From the NCBI RefSeq assembly GCF_000190695.1, contig NZ_GL870929.1:1524737-1576372 (forward strand): 51,636 nt of DNA. The letters run 5' to 3'. A model generated the notes under the pieces. That model was given only the letters and a program-made list of their open reading frames with translations. It had not been told where the DNA came from and made no database searches. This document shows, piece by piece, positions 8,712 to 18,140 of the stretch. This stretch comes from Kingella denitrificans ATCC 33394. Its GTDB lineage: Bacteria > Pseudomonadota > Gammaproteobacteria > Burkholderiales > Neisseriaceae. The first letter of the stretch is position 1, and each line of letters begins with the position of its first letter. A program made the translations under genes and the position numbers.

Positions 8712-9200
8712 ATGCAGAAAAAATACCTGATTTTTTTGGCCGCATTGTTTGCCGTCGCGCCCGTGTTGGCCAAACCTGCCGTCATTCAAAAAGCGCAACT
8801 GGTCGGCAAATGGCAGTGCACCGCCGCCGATAAAACGCCGATGGCGTTTACGTTCGGCAATGGGCAGGAAGTATCCGCTACAGTAGATATAACGATTCCC
8901 TTCCCCGGCACGCCTAAAGACGAAACCCTGACGTACCGTCATATTGGCAACGGCACTTGGACGCTAACCGCAGAGAAAGTCGGTTTGAATATCAAAACCA
9001 CTAATGTCGAGCGACGGCACAATCCTGAAAAAATCCGCACCGCCGCATGGCGCGAAACGGATAACGAAACGTTTGCCCAGATGAGAAGTACTATCGGCAA
9101 ACTAGGCCGCCTGCAAATGCAGGTTAAGCAAATCGGCAACGGCACTATGCGCGTCCGCATGCAGGGCGACAGAAACGACATGACCTGCCAAAAGGCTTAA
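8712..9200 (+). CDS. Exported protein of unknown function
   Basis: A 162-residue protein with a signal peptide (cleavage probably after PVLA, residue 20). The mature part begins KPAVIQKAQLVGKWQCTAAD; a 'LVGKW-C' start followed by beta-rich sequence is reminiscent of small lipocalin-like or copper-resistance-like periplasmic beta proteins, but this is only a resemblance. Two cysteines (about residue 36 and near the C-terminus, MTCQKA) could form a disulfide. Last gene before rpoC. Confidence 0.75.
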   Translation: MQKKYLIFLAALFAVAPVLAKPAVIQKAQLVGKWQCTAADKTPMAFTFGNGQEVSATVDITIPFPGTPKDETLTYRHIGNGTWTLTAEKVGLNIKTTNVERRHNPEKIRTAAWRETDNETFAQMRSTIGKLGRLQMQVKQIGNGTMRVRMQGDRNDMTCQKA

Positions 9201-9287
9201 TGCCCGCGCCGAACGCCCTAAAAGCAGCCTGCACCCCATAACCCAAACCCCAAGCACTCGAAAAAATTCTCTCAACAGGAGCAAAAA

Positions 9288-12200
9288 ATGAACTTAACCG
9301 ACCTGTTCGCACCTCTGCAACAAGCAGGCTCTGAAGAATTTGATGCCATCAAAATCGGCATCGCCTCGCCCGAGACCATCCGTTCATGGTCCTACGGCGA
9401 AGTGAAAAAACCCGAAACCATCAACTACCGCACCTTCAAACCCGAGCGCGACGGTTTGTTCTGCGCCAAAATCTTCGGCCCAGTGAAAGACTACGAGTGC
9501 TTGTGCGGCAAATACAAACGTTTGAAATTCAAAGGTGTAACCTGTGAAAAATGCGGCGTGGAAGTCACGCTCACCAAAGTGCGCCGCGAACGCATGGGCC
9601 ACATCGAACTGGCCGCGCCCGTTGCCCACATCTGGTTTTTGAAATCGCTGCCGTCCCGCTTGGGCATGGTGTTGGACATGACCCTGCGCGACATCGAGCG
9701 CGTGCTGTATTTTGAAGCATTCGTGGTGACCGACCCCGGCCTGACCCCGCTGCAACGCCGCCAACTGCTGACCGAAGAAGACTATTACGCCAAATTGGAG
9801 GAATACGGCGAAGAGTTTGACGCACACATGGGCGCGGAAGGCGTGCGCGAACTGTTGCGCAGCCTGAACGTGGAACAGGAAATCGAAATCCTGCGCCAAG
9901 AACTGCAAAGCACCAGCAGCGAAACCAAAATCAAAAAAATCGCCAAACGCCTGAAAGTGCTGGAAGCCTTCCAACGCAGCGGCATGAAGCTGGAATGGAT
10001 GATTATGGACGTGCTGCCCGTGCTGCCGCCCGATTTGCGTCCGTTGGTACCGTTGGACGGCGGCCGTTTCGCCACTTCCGATTTGAACGATTTGTACCGC
10101 CGCGTCATCAACCGTAACAACCGCTTGAAACGCCTGTTGGAACTGCGCGCGCCCGACATTATCGTCCGCAACGAAAAACGCATGTTGCAAGAAGCGGTGG
10201 ACAGTCTGCTGGACAACGGCCGCCGCGGCAAAGCCATGACCGGCGCGAACAAACGTCCGCTGAAATCGCTGTCCGATATGATTAAAGGCAAAAGCGGCCG
10301 TTTCCGCCAAAACCTGCTGGGTAAACGCGTGGACTATTCCGGCCGTTCCGTGATTACCGTGGGCCCATACCTGCGCCTGCACCAATGCGGCCTGCCGAAA
10401 AAAATGGCGTTGGAACTGTTCAAACCGTTTATTTTCCACAAGTTGGAACAGCGCGAACTGGCAACTACCGTGAAGGCAGCCAAAAAACTGGTTGAGCAGG
10501 AAGTGCCGGAAGTTTGGGATATTCTGGAAGAAGTCATCCGCGAACACCCGATTCTGCTGAACCGTGCGCCCACCCTGCACCGTTTGGGTATTCAGGCATT
10601 TGAGCCGATTTTGATTGAAGGTAAAGCCATCCAGCTGCATCCCTTGGTGTGTGCCGCGTTCAACGCTGACTTTGACGGCGACCAAATGGCGGTTCACGTT
10701 CCTTTGAGCTTGGAAGCGCAAATGGAAGCGCGCACGCTGATGCTGGCATCCAACAACGTGCTGGCACCCGCCAACGGCGAGCCGATTATCGTGCCGTCCC
10801 AAGACATCGTGTTGGGTCTGTACTACATGACGCGCGACAAAATCAACGGTAAAGGGGAAGGCACGCTGTTTTCCGACGTGAAAGAAGTACACCGCGCCTA
10901 CCACACCAAACAAGTGGAGCTGGGCACGAAAATTACCGTGCGCCTGCGCGAATGGGAACGCGACGAAGAGGGCGAACTGCAACCCGTTGTCAAACGCTAC
11001 GAAACCACGGTGGGACGTGCGCTGCTGAGTGAAATCCTGCCAAAAGGTTTGCCGTTTGAATACATCAACAAGGCGTTGAAGAAAAAAGAAATTTCCCGTC
11101 TGATTAACGCATCGTTCCGCCTGTGCGGCCTGCGCGATACCGTGATTTTTGCCGACCACCTGATGTATACCGGTTTTGCTTTTGCGGCAAAAGGCGGCAT
11201 CTCCATCTGCGTGGACGATATGGAAATCCCGAAAGAAAAACCGAAACTGCTGGCCGAAGCCAATGCCGAAGTGAAGGAAATCGAAGACCAATACCGCCAA
11301 GGTTTGGTGACCAACGGCGAACGCTACAACAAAGTGGTCGATATTTGGGGCCGTGCAGGCGATAAGATTGCCAAAGCGATGATGGACAACCTGTCCACCC
11401 AAAAAGTGATTGACCGCGAAGGCAAAGAAGTGAACCAAGAGTCGTTCAATTCCATCTATATGATGGCGGACTCCGGTGCGCGTGGTTCTGCGGCGCAGAT
11501 TAAGCAGCTTTCCGGTATGCGTGGCTTGATGGCGAAACCGGACGGTTCGATTATCGAAACGCCGATTACCGCGAACTTCCGCGAAGGCCTGACTGTATTG
11601 CAATACTTTATTGCGACCCACGGTGCGCGTAAAGGCTTGGCGGATACCGCGTTGAAAACTGCCAACTCCGGTTACCTGACCCGCCGTCTGGTGGATGTTA
11701 CCCAAGACTTGGTGGTGGTGGAAGACGACTGCGGCACCAGCGAAGGCTTCAGCATGAAGGCCGTGGTACAGGGCGGCGACATCATTGAGCCGCTGCGTGA
11801 TCGTATTTTGGGCCGTGTAACCGCCACCGACGTGATTGACCCCAACACCGGCAGCACGCTGATTGAAGCCGGCACGTTGCTGGATGAAAAATTAGTGGAT
11901 TTGATTGACAATTCCGGCGTGGACGAAGTGAAAGTCCGCACACCGATTACTTGTCAAACCCGCTACGGCCTGTGTGCGAAATGCTACGGCCGCGACTTGG
12001 CACGCGGCAAACTGGTGAATGCCGGCGAAGCCGTCGGTGTGATTGCGGCGCAGTCCATCGGCGAACCGGGCACGCAATTGACGATGCGTACCTTCCACAT
12101 CGGTGGTGCGGCATCCCGTGCGGCAGCTGCCAGCCAAGTGGAAGCCAAATCCAACGGTACGGTGCGCTTCGGCGGTCAAATGCGCTACATCGCCAACAAC

Positions 12201-13514
12201 AAAGGCGAGTTGATTGTCATCGGCCGTTCGTGCGAAATCATGATTTTGGATACGGCTGGCCGCGAGCGCGAACTGCACAAAATCCCTTACGGTGCGACGC
12301 TGAAAGTGAACGACGGCGATGTGCTGAAAGCCGGTACGACTCTGGCGACTTGGGACCCGCACACGCATCCGATGATTACCGAATATGCCGGCCGCGTGGA
12401 ATTTGAAAATGTGGAAGAAGGCGTAACCGTTACCCGTCAAACCGACCCGATTACCGGCTTGTCTACAATGGTGGTGATTGACGGCAAACGCCGCAACAGC
12501 GCCAGCAAATTGTTGCGCCCAACAGTGAAATTGTTGGACGAAAATGGCGAACCGGTGAAAATCCCCGGCACGGAAACGCCTGTAACACTGGCATTCCAAG
12601 TGGGTGCGATTATTCAGGTGCGCGAAGGCCAGGAAGTCGGCAAGGGTGATGTGTTGGCACGTATCCCGCAGGCTTCGACCAAAACCCGCGATATTACCGG
12701 CGGTCTGCCGCGCGTGGCCGAGCTGTTTGAAGCGCGTATCCCCAAAGATGCGGGCATGTTGGCAGAAGTGACCGGCACCGTATCGTTCGGTAAGGAAACC
12801 AAAGGCAAACAGCGCTTGGTAATTACCGATTTGGACGGCGTGGCATACGAAACGCTGATTTCCAAAGACAAGCAAATCCTGGTGCATGACGGCCAAGTGG
12901 TGAACAAAGGCGAAACGGTGGTCGACGGAGCAGTGGATCCGCACGATATTCTGCGCCTGAAAGGCATTGAAGAGCTGACGCGCTACATCGTGCAAGAGGT
13001 GCAGGAAGTGTATCGCCTGCAAGGTGTGAAGATTTCCGACAAGCACATCGAAGTCATCATCCGCCAAATGCTGCGCCGCGTGAACATCGTGGATGCGGGC
13101 GACACCAACTTCATTACCGGTGAACAGGTGGAACGCGCCGAAGTGATGATGGCGAACGAACAGGCGTTGGCGGAAGGCAAAGAGCCGGCACGCTTTGAAA
13201 ACGTGCTGCTGGGTATTACCAAAGCCTCTTTGAGCACCGACAGCTTCATTTCTGCCGCATCGTTCCAAGAAACCACGCGCGTGCTGACCGAAGCGGCGAT
13301 TATGGGCCGCAGGGACGATTTGCGCGGTTTGAAGGAAAACGTGATTGTCGGCCGCCTGATTCCTGCCGGTACGGGCTTGAGCTACCACCGCAGCCGCCGT
13401 GCCGCGTGGGCAGCGCAACGCACCGCCGCAAGAGCAATGGAAGCGGAAGCGGATATTGCGGCGTTCGCGGACAACGAAGTAGCGGATGCTTCAGCCGAAA
13501 ATACGGAAGCGTAA
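9288..13514 (+). CDS. rpoC: DNA-directed RNA polymerase subunit beta'
   Basis: The beta' subunit carries the active site of RNA polymerase. The 1408-residue product is full length. The N-terminal zinc site has C71, C73, C86 and C89. The catalytic Mg2+ loop NADFDGDQ starts at N459, giving D461, D463 and D465. The second zinc site lies in DCGTSEG...CQTRYGLCAKCYG, and the C-terminus is acidic (ADASAENTEA). AGGAG lies 8 bases before the ATG. It is separated from rpoB by 1.44 kb with three genes and a DUS hairpin, so its transcription must either read through or start locally. Confidence 0.99.
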   Translation: MNLTDLFAPLQQAGSEEFDAIKIGIASPETIRSWSYGEVKKPETINYRTFKPERDGLFCAKIFGPVKDYECLCGKYKRLKFKGVTCEKCGVEVTLTKVRRERMGHIELAAPVAHIWFLKSLPSRLGMVLDMTLRDIERVLYFEAFVVTDPGLTPLQRRQLLTEEDYYAKLEEYGEEFDAHMGAEGVRELLRSLNVEQEIEILRQELQSTSSETKIKKIAKRLKVLEAFQRSGMKLEWMIMDVLPVLPPDLRPLVPLDGGRFATSDLNDLYRRVINRNNRLKRLLELRAPDIIVRNEKRMLQEAVDSLLDNGRRGKAMTGANKRPLKSLSDMIKGKSGRFRQNLLGKRVDYSGRSVITVGPYLRLHQCGLPKKMALELFKPFIFHKLEQRELATTVKAAKKLVEQEVPEVWDILEEVIREHPILLNRAPTLHRLGIQAFEPILIEGKAIQLHPLVCAAFNADFDGDQMAVHVPLSLEAQMEARTLMLASNNVLAPANGEPIIVPSQDIVLGLYYMTRDKINGKGEGTLFSDVKEVHRAYHTKQVELGTKITVRLREWERDEEGELQPVVKRYETTVGRALLSEILPKGLPFEYINKALKKKEISRLINASFRLCGLRDTVIFADHLMYTGFAFAAKGGISICVDDMEIPKEKPKLLAEANAEVKEIEDQYRQGLVTNGERYNKVVDIWGRAGDKIAKAMMDNLSTQKVIDREGKEVNQESFNSIYMMADSGARGSAAQIKQLSGMRGLMAKPDGSIIETPITANFREGLTVLQYFIATHGARKGLADTALKTANSGYLTRRLVDVTQDLVVVEDDCGTSEGFSMKAVVQGGDIIEPLRDRILGRVTATDVIDPNTGSTLIEAGTLLDEKLVDLIDNSGVDEVKVRTPITCQTRYGLCAKCYGRDLARGKLVNAGEAVGVIAAQSIGEPGTQLTMRTFHIGGAASRAAAASQVEAKSNGTVRFGGQMRYIANNKGELIVIGRSCEIMILDTAGRERELHKIPYGATLKVNDGDVLKAGTTLATWDPHTHPMITEYAGRVEFENVEEGVTVTRQTDPITGLSTMVVIDGKRRNSASKLLRPTVKLLDENGEPVKIPGTETPVTLAFQVGAIIQVREGQEVGKGDVLARIPQASTKTRDITGGLPRVAELFEARIPKDAGMLAEVTGTVSFGKETKGKQRLVITDLDGVAYETLISKDKQILVHDGQVVNKGETVVDGAVDPHDILRLKGIEELTRYIVQEVQEVYRLQGVKISDKHIEVIIRQMLRRVNIVDAGDTNFITGEQVERAEVMMANEQALAEGKEPARFENVLLGITKASLSTDSFISAASFQETTRVLTEAAIMGRRDDLRGLKENVIVGRLIPAGTGLSYHRSRRAAWAAQRTAARAMEAEADIAAFADNEVADASAENTEA

Positions 13515-13521
13515 AACGGAT

Positions 13522-13571
13522 TTCCGGCAACCCGAAAAGTGCAGGCTGCTTTTCGGGTTGCCGGAAGTTTT
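13522..13571 (+). terminator. Strong terminator after rpoC built around a DUS
   Basis: An 18-bp perfect stem, with arms at 13522-13539 and 13549-13566, has the DUS core as its loop and is followed by GTTTTA. It lies 7 bases after the rpoC stop. The stem arms (TTCCGGCAACCCGAAAAG and its complement) extend well beyond the DUS itself. Confidence 0.85.
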
Positions 13572-13591
13572 ATGGGCTGTGCCGACATGGA

Positions 13592-13697
13592 TATAGTGGA
13601 TTAAAATAAAAATGAGACAAGGCGGCGAGCCGCAAGGCGTACAAATAGTACGTCAAGGCGAGCCAACGCCGTATCATTGCGATTTTAATTCACTATA
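13592..13697 (+). repeat. Correia-like (CREE-type) MITE, copy 1
   Basis: A 106-bp element starts TATAGTGGATTAAAAT and ends ATTTTAATTCACTATA. It has imperfect terminal inverted repeats with TA at both ends and the internal words GACAAGGCGGCGAGCCGCA, AGTACGTCAAGGCG and CCAACGCCGTATCATTGC. The layout matches the neisserial Correia repeat, though the internal sequence is shorter. The 326-bp rpoC-yadG gap holds only the terminator, this element and a DUS hairpin. Confidence 0.9.
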
Positions 13698-13757
13698 ACA
13701 GGCAAATGCCAAAGTGCAGACTGCCCGAACATGCCGCCACGGCCAATACAGAACCAC

Positions 13758-13800
13758 AAGTGCAGGCTGCTTTTTGATTGCCCGAAAGCAGCCTGCACTT
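13758..13800 (+). terminator. DUS inverted-pair terminator
   Basis: AAGTGCAGGCTGCTTT (13758-13773) pairs with AAAGCAGCCTGCACTT (13785-13800). It lies between CREE copy 1 and the ABC transporter gene. Confidence 0.6.
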
Positions 13801-13840
13801 TTCCCACCCACCCATCTTCATTTCCCGCAAAGGCCGCCGC

Positions 13841-14761
13841 ATGACCGACACCGCCCTCCATATCGCCAATGCCTGCAAACGCTATCAAAACGGTTTCCAA
13901 GCCGTCCGCGATATTTCGTTTGACGTGGCGCGGGGCGAATTTTTTGCCTTGCTCGGCCACAACGGCGCGGGTAAAACCACGCTGATTTCCGCCATTGCCG
14001 GGCTGAACCGGCTCACGTCCGGCACGATACGGATTATGGGCTGCGACGTGCAAAGCCAGGCGCATCAAGCGCGGATGAATCTGGGGCTGGTGCCGCAGGA
14101 ATTGGTGTACGACCCGTTTTTCAACGTGCGCGAAGTGCTGCGCATCCAATCGGGCTATTTCGGCCTGCGCCGCAACGACGACTGGATTGACGAAATGCTG
14201 CACCGGCTGGGCTTGGACGACAAGGCCGACACCAATCTGCGCCATTTGTCCGGCGGCATGAAGCGGCGCGTGATGGTGGCGCAGGCGTTGGTGCACCGCC
14301 CGCCCGTGATTATTCTGGACGAGCCCACCGCCGGCGTGGACGTGGAACTGCGGCACAGCCTGTGGCAGTTTATGCAGTCGCTGAATCGGCAGGGGCACAC
14401 CATCGTCCTCACCACGCATTATCTGGAAGAAGCCGAGCAATACTGCGGCCGTGTGGCCATTATGAAGCAGGGGCGGCTGGTGGCACTGGACACCACCGAA
14501 AACCTGTTGCGCCAAGAAGCACGGCTGATATTGCATATCACGCTTGATAAAGCCCTGCCCGAATCTTTGCAGGCAGCCTGCACCGCCCAATCGCCCGATT
14601 TCCGCTACACCCTGCTGCTGGACGATTACCGCCAACTGGGCGAAGCCGTGGCGCAGTTGCAGGCTGCAGGCTGCCGCATAGAAGCGATGGATATTGAGAA
14701 ACCCAATTTGGAACAGGTGTTTATGCACCTGACGGCACACAACGGACAGGAAACTTTATGA
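13841..14761 (+). CDS. yadG: ABC-2 type exporter, ATP-binding protein (YadG-like)
   Basis: The cytoplasmic ATPase of an ABC-2 exporter. The 306-residue product contains Walker A GHNGAGKTT (from G39), Q-loop VPQELVYDP, signature LSGGMKRR, Walker B VIILDEPTAGVD and switch His in TTHYLEEAE, and aligns over its whole length with E. coli YadG. The frame opens further upstream through a DUS hairpin, but ATG 13841 with AAAGG 7 bases before gives the expected N-terminus. Its stop overlaps the permease start as ATGA. A DUS inside the gene encodes QAACT. Substrate unknown. Confidence 0.88.
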   Translation: MTDTALHIANACKRYQNGFQAVRDISFDVARGEFFALLGHNGAGKTTLISAIAGLNRLTSGTIRIMGCDVQSQAHQARMNLGLVPQELVYDPFFNVREVLRIQSGYFGLRRNDDWIDEMLHRLGLDDKADTNLRHLSGGMKRRVMVAQALVHRPPVIILDEPTAGVDVELRHSLWQFMQSLNRQGHTIVLTTHYLEEAEQYCGRVAIMKQGRLVALDTTENLLRQEARLILHITLDKALPESLQAACTAQSPDFRYTLLLDDYRQLGEAVAQLQAAGCRIEAMDIEKPNLEQVFMHLTAHNGQETL

Positions 14762-15522
14762 ATTGGATTGGCTGCTACACCCTGTGGCGCAAAGAAGTGG
14801 CGCGTTTCGGCAAAGTTTGGCTGCAAACCATTGGCGCGCCCATATTGACCGCCTTGCTGTACCAACTGATTTTCGCGCACGCCGTCGGCCGCCATGCCGC
14901 GCCGCTGCCTGATATTGCCTATACCGTGTTCCTGATGCCCGGCCTGGCTATGATGAGCATGACGCAGAATGCCTTTGCCAACACATCGTCCAGCCTGATG
15001 CAGTCGCGGCTCACGGGCAACCTGGTGTTTATCCTGCTGCCGCCGCTGTCGCCCGCCGCTCTTTTTCTGGCCTACACGGGCGCGGCATGGGTACGCGGCA
15101 TGATGGTGGGGCTTGGTGTGCTGCTGGCTGTGCTGCCGTTTGGATTGCCCCTGCCGCAGCATCCCGTGTTGGCATTCGTGCTGGCGGGTGCAGGCTGCTT
15201 TTTCATGTCGTCGCTGGGTTTGGTGGTTGGCATTTGGGCAGAAAAATTCGACCAGTTGGCCGCCTTCCAAAACTTTTTCATCATGCCGCTCACGTTTTTG
15301 TCGGGCGTGTTTTATTCGCTGGACAGCCTGCCCAGCTTCTGGCGCGCCGTGAGTTATGCCAACCCGATTTTTTATCTGATTGACGGCTTCCGTTATGCCT
15401 TTTTCGGCGTGTCGGATGTGTCGCCACTGCTGTCCGCCGGCATGAGCACCGCCTTCGCACTCACCGCCTGCACCATTGCCTACACGCTGCTGCGCACGGG
15501 CTGGAAACTGCGGAACAGTTGA
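14758..15522 (+). CDS. yadH: ABC-2 type exporter, permease protein (YadH-like)
   Basis: The inner-membrane partner of the preceding ATPase. The 254-residue product has six predicted membrane helices and matches E. coli YadH in length and in landmarks such as KEVARFGKVWLQT near the N-terminus and PLTFLSGVFYSLDSLP around residue 179. It overlaps the ATPase gene by four bases (ATGA), so the pair is translationally coupled and should form a 2+2 transporter. Transported substrate cannot be read from the sequence. Confidence 0.88.
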   Translation: MNWIGCYTLWRKEVARFGKVWLQTIGAPILTALLYQLIFAHAVGRHAAPLPDIAYTVFLMPGLAMMSMTQNAFANTSSSLMQSRLTGNLVFILLPPLSPAALFLAYTGAAWVRGMMVGLGVLLAVLPFGLPLPQHPVLAFVLAGAGCFFMSSLGLVVGIWAEKFDQLAAFQNFFIMPLTFLSGVFYSLDSLPSFWRAVSYANPIFYLIDGFRYAFFGVSDVSPLLSAGMSTAFALTACTIAYTLLRTGWKLRNS

Positions 15523-15545
15523 AACGGTGCAGGCTGCTTTTGGGG

Positions 15546-15584
15546 CGGGCTAATGCTGTCTCATTGCGGTTTTAATTCGCTATA
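15546..15584 (+). repeat. CREE right-half remnant
   Basis: The sequence TCTCATTGCGGTTTTAATTC followed by GCTATA resembles the right end of the 106-bp element (TATCATTGCGATTTTAATTCACTATA) with a few substitutions. No left half is present. A second remnant lies at 16449-16478. Confidence 0.6.
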
Positions 15585-15603
15585 TCGCCAAATTTCAGAC
15601 AAT

Positions 15604-16320
15604 ATGTCCTTACTACGCTTCGAAACCCTGCCTCATGCCGGCCTGCCCGAATGGCAGTACCACCAACGCCGCGCCTCCATCGACCGTTTCCACAAGCTCG
15701 GCGGCGTGCTCGACTTTCAACAGTTCGCTTATGCCGCCGCTGCCGCCAACGAAGCTGAACGCCGCGAATACCATCTGGATGCCGCCCGCCGCACCCTGCA
15801 CGCCGTGATTGACGAACACAACGAACAGGCTGCCGAACGCGCGACCCGATACCAAGTGCCCGCACCCACCCCGATTGCCCGACATTTCAGCTTGCAGGTC
15901 GATATGGGGCGCAAAATCAACACGATGGAATTCTACGGCAACCAGCTCGATTTACTGCACAACCGCCTCATCGTGCGAGGGCAGGACAGCCAATTTGGTC
16001 GCCTCCTTTTCCATGACAGCGAAACCGATGCCGAACGTGCCTTCGCTCGAAACCCGCCCGACAACGCCTTCTGCCACGCTTTCCTCAATCCGCCTTATCC
16101 CGCTCATTTCGGCCGCACTGTCCGTGAAACCGGAGAATATTTCCTCAATTTTTGCCAAGAGCTGTTTGGCAGCCTGCACGATATCGAAGCTTACACATGG
16201 GATACCGAGTGTTCCGACTATTTCGCAGACGGCCGCGAATGGTGGGGTACTTATTTTTGGACCGTGTATAGCCCGCAAAGCGGCCTCTACACCGGCATCA
16301 CAGGTTCTGCCACTGATTGA
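15604..16320 (+). CDS. Conserved-looking cytoplasmic protein, function unknown
   Basis: A 238-residue soluble protein without signal peptide or membrane segments; I do not recognise the family. The N-terminal half is rich in Ala, Glu, Arg and His and probably helical; the C-terminal half is rich in aromatics (DTECSDYFADGREWWGTYFW). The frame is open from 15553 through a CREE remnant, but the first plausible start outside it is ATG 15604; no good Shine-Dalgarno sequence is visible. CREE half-copies lie on both sides. Confidence 0.65.
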   Translation: MSLLRFETLPHAGLPEWQYHQRRASIDRFHKLGGVLDFQQFAYAAAAANEAERREYHLDAARRTLHAVIDEHNEQAAERATRYQVPAPTPIARHFSLQVDMGRKINTMEFYGNQLDLLHNRLIVRGQDSQFGRLLFHDSETDAERAFARNPPDNAFCHAFLNPPYPAHFGRTVRETGEYFLNFCQELFGSLHDIEAYTWDTECSDYFADGREWWGTYFWTVYSPQSGLYTGITGSATD

Positions 16321-16448
16321 TTGGAAATAAGGCCGCAGATGTTTAGGCAGCCTTTCCGAAATTCACAAGGGCTGCCCTAGAAAAACGCCGGCCGCCGAAA
16401 ACCAACCATGCCTGCCCAAGCCCGACGCTTGCTCCAAGCCGAACCGGC

Positions 16449-16478
16449 GCAGTGGCATTGCCATTTTAGTCTGCTATA
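16449..16478 (+). repeat. CREE right-end remnant upstream of rsmI
   Basis: CATTGCCATTTTAGTCTGCT followed by ATA is a degenerate right end of the CREE-like element, in the same orientation as the remnant at 15546-15584. It overlaps the open frame upstream of rsmI, which argues against an early rsmI start. Confidence 0.5.
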
Positions 16479-16551
16479 TAATCATACCGATAAACCCTTC
16501 CGAACCATCATGCGGGTGCCCCAAAAGCAGCCTGCACCCCGAAAGGCCGCC

Positions 16552-17421
16552 ATGCAGAAACATTTTCAAAAAGCACTCGACAGCGTTCAGCCGCAAACCC
16601 TGTATATCGTGGCCACGCCCATCGGCAATCTGGCCGACATCACCCTGCGCGCCCTTGCCGTGCTGCAAACGGTCGATTTGGTGTGCGCCGAAGACACGCG
16701 CGTGTCGGCACAGCTTTTGTCGGCATACGGCATCAGTGCCAAGCTGCTGTCCGTGCGCGAACACAACGAACAGCAGATGGCAGACAAAATCATTGCCGCG
16801 CTGGAAGGCGGGCAGAGCGTGGCGCAGATTTCCGATGCGGGCACGCCCGCCGTGTGCGACCCGGGCGCGAAACTGGCGGCGCGCGTGCGTGAGGCAGGAT
16901 TCCGCGTGGTGCCCGTGGTGGGGGCCAGCGCCGTGATGGGCGCTTTGTGCGTGGCCGGCGTGAGCGAACCGAATTTCTATTTCCACGGTTTTCTGCCGCC
17001 CAAATCGGGCGAGCGTATCAAATGCTTTGAACGCTGGCTGGCGGTGGATTATCCCATCATCGCCTTTGAAACGCCGCACCGCATCGCCGCCGCCTTGGAC
17101 GACATGATGCGCGTGTTCCCAGAGCGCCACATCCTGCTGGCGCGCGAAATCACCAAAACCTTCGAAACCTTCATCAGCGGCAGCGTGCAGGAAGTGCAGG
17201 CTGCTTTGGCGGCCGACAGCAACCAGTCGCGCGGCGAAATGGTGCTGGTGGTGTATCCCGCCGTTGCCGAAAAATCCGACACATTGCCCGAAGAAGCGCA
17301 AAACATCATGAAAATCCTGGCCGCCGAACTGCCGACCAAGCAGGCTGCGGATTTGGCCGCCAAAATCACGGGCGAAAACAAAAAAGCGCTGTACCAGCTG
17401 GCGGTCGGCTGGAAAAAATAA
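16552..17421 (+). CDS. rsmI: 16S rRNA (cytidine1402-2'-O)-methyltransferase RsmI
   Basis: RsmI uses S-adenosylmethionine to 2'-O-methylate C1402 in the decoding centre of 16S rRNA. The 289-residue product has the tetrapyrrole-methylase-like fold with motifs ATPIGNLADITLRA near the N-terminus, AEDTRVSAQLL, and SDAGTPAVCDPG around residue 95. The frame extends 144 bases upstream through a CREE remnant and a DUS; ATG 16552 is chosen because homology begins there. A DUS lies in frame in the C-terminal part. The gene stands alone between unknown genes. Confidence 0.95.
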   Translation: MQKHFQKALDSVQPQTLYIVATPIGNLADITLRALAVLQTVDLVCAEDTRVSAQLLSAYGISAKLLSVREHNEQQMADKIIAALEGGQSVAQISDAGTPAVCDPGAKLAARVREAGFRVVPVVGASAVMGALCVAGVSEPNFYFHGFLPPKSGERIKCFERWLAVDYPIIAFETPHRIAAALDDMMRVFPERHILLAREITKTFETFISGSVQEVQAALAADSNQSRGEMVLVVYPAVAEKSDTLPEEAQNIMKILAAELPTKQAADLAAKITGENKKALYQLAVGWKK

Positions 17422-17455
17422 CCGCAAAATCCCGACCATCTACAAGGAGAACCCC

Positions 17456-17998
17456 ATGAAAGCCCTGCTGCTTACCACCTTTCTGCTTGCCGCCGCCGCG
17501 CACGGCAAACCGTATCAGCCGCATTATGATTTCGCCAAATATTCCAGCGGCGAAGTGTATAAAGGCCATCATCACGCGCCGATTGTGCCGCGCCGGTGGA
17601 ATGTTGTCCGCAGTCGCATTAAAAATGCGCGCTACGATAAAATCGGCTTCGGCAGCTATTACATTCCAGCCATTTGGGGCTGCGGCATCAGCTGCCAATC
17701 GGGCGTGATGATTGACGCGCGCACGGGCAAAACCTACGATTTCCCGCTTGGCACCGATTATCCGTTGCACGGCTGCTACCGGCGGGACGGTCAAGAAGAG
17801 GCGGATATTTTCTATTACCGCCCGAACAGCCGCCTGTTCGTTTCCGCCAACTGCCATTACAGCGAAATCGAAGGGAGGGACGACCAAATCGTCCAGTACA
17901 AAACGACCAATGTGTATGAATGGCTGGAAGCGCGGAAACGGTTTGTACTGCGTCGCCGCAGCGTGGAAAAAACCATAGTGCCCAGTGAGGTTCGGTAA
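17456..17998 (+). CDS. Exported protein of unknown function
   Basis: A 180-residue protein with a typical signal peptide (MKALLLTTFLLAAAAHG, cleavage near residue 17). The mature protein is rich in Tyr, His and Arg and has four cysteines (WGCGISCQS, HGCYRR, ANCHYS) that may form disulfides. AAGGAG lies 8 bases before the ATG. Family not recognised. It follows rsmI by 34 bases and ends at a DUS terminator. Confidence 0.75.
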   Translation: MKALLLTTFLLAAAAHGKPYQPHYDFAKYSSGEVYKGHHHAPIVPRRWNVVRSRIKNARYDKIGFGSYYIPAIWGCGISCQSGVMIDARTGKTYDFPLGTDYPLHGCYRRDGQEEADIFYYRPNSRLFVSANCHYSEIEGRDDQIVQYKTTNVYEWLEARKRFVLRRRSVEKTIVPSEVR

Positions 17999-18002
17999 AT
18001 GT

Positions 18003-18046
18003 AAAAGCAGCCTGCACGGTGTTTTGAAGGTGCAGGCTGCTTTTTT
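18003..18046 (+). terminator. DUS inverted-pair terminator
   Basis: AAAAGCAGCCTGCAC (18003-18017) pairs perfectly with GTGCAGGCTGCTTTT (18030-18044), followed by TT. It lies just after the preceding exported-protein gene. Confidence 0.85.
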
Positions 18047-18140
18047 GACGGCAGGCAGATGGCGTATAATGGCGGCATCTGCCCGCGCCGAACCGAAACG
18101 GCGGATGACGGTCGGCCGTGTTGCAGCCGTCTGCCAACGA

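Noticed and set aside
9384..13418. Long antisense frames opposite rpoC (9384-11705 and 11892-13418)
   Set aside because: Same His/Gln/Phe-rich shadow composition as over rpoB; rpoC is unambiguous on the other strand.
15553..15603. Upstream extension of the 15604 gene
   Set aside because: It lies in a CREE remnant and has no ribosome-binding site, so it is probably not translated.
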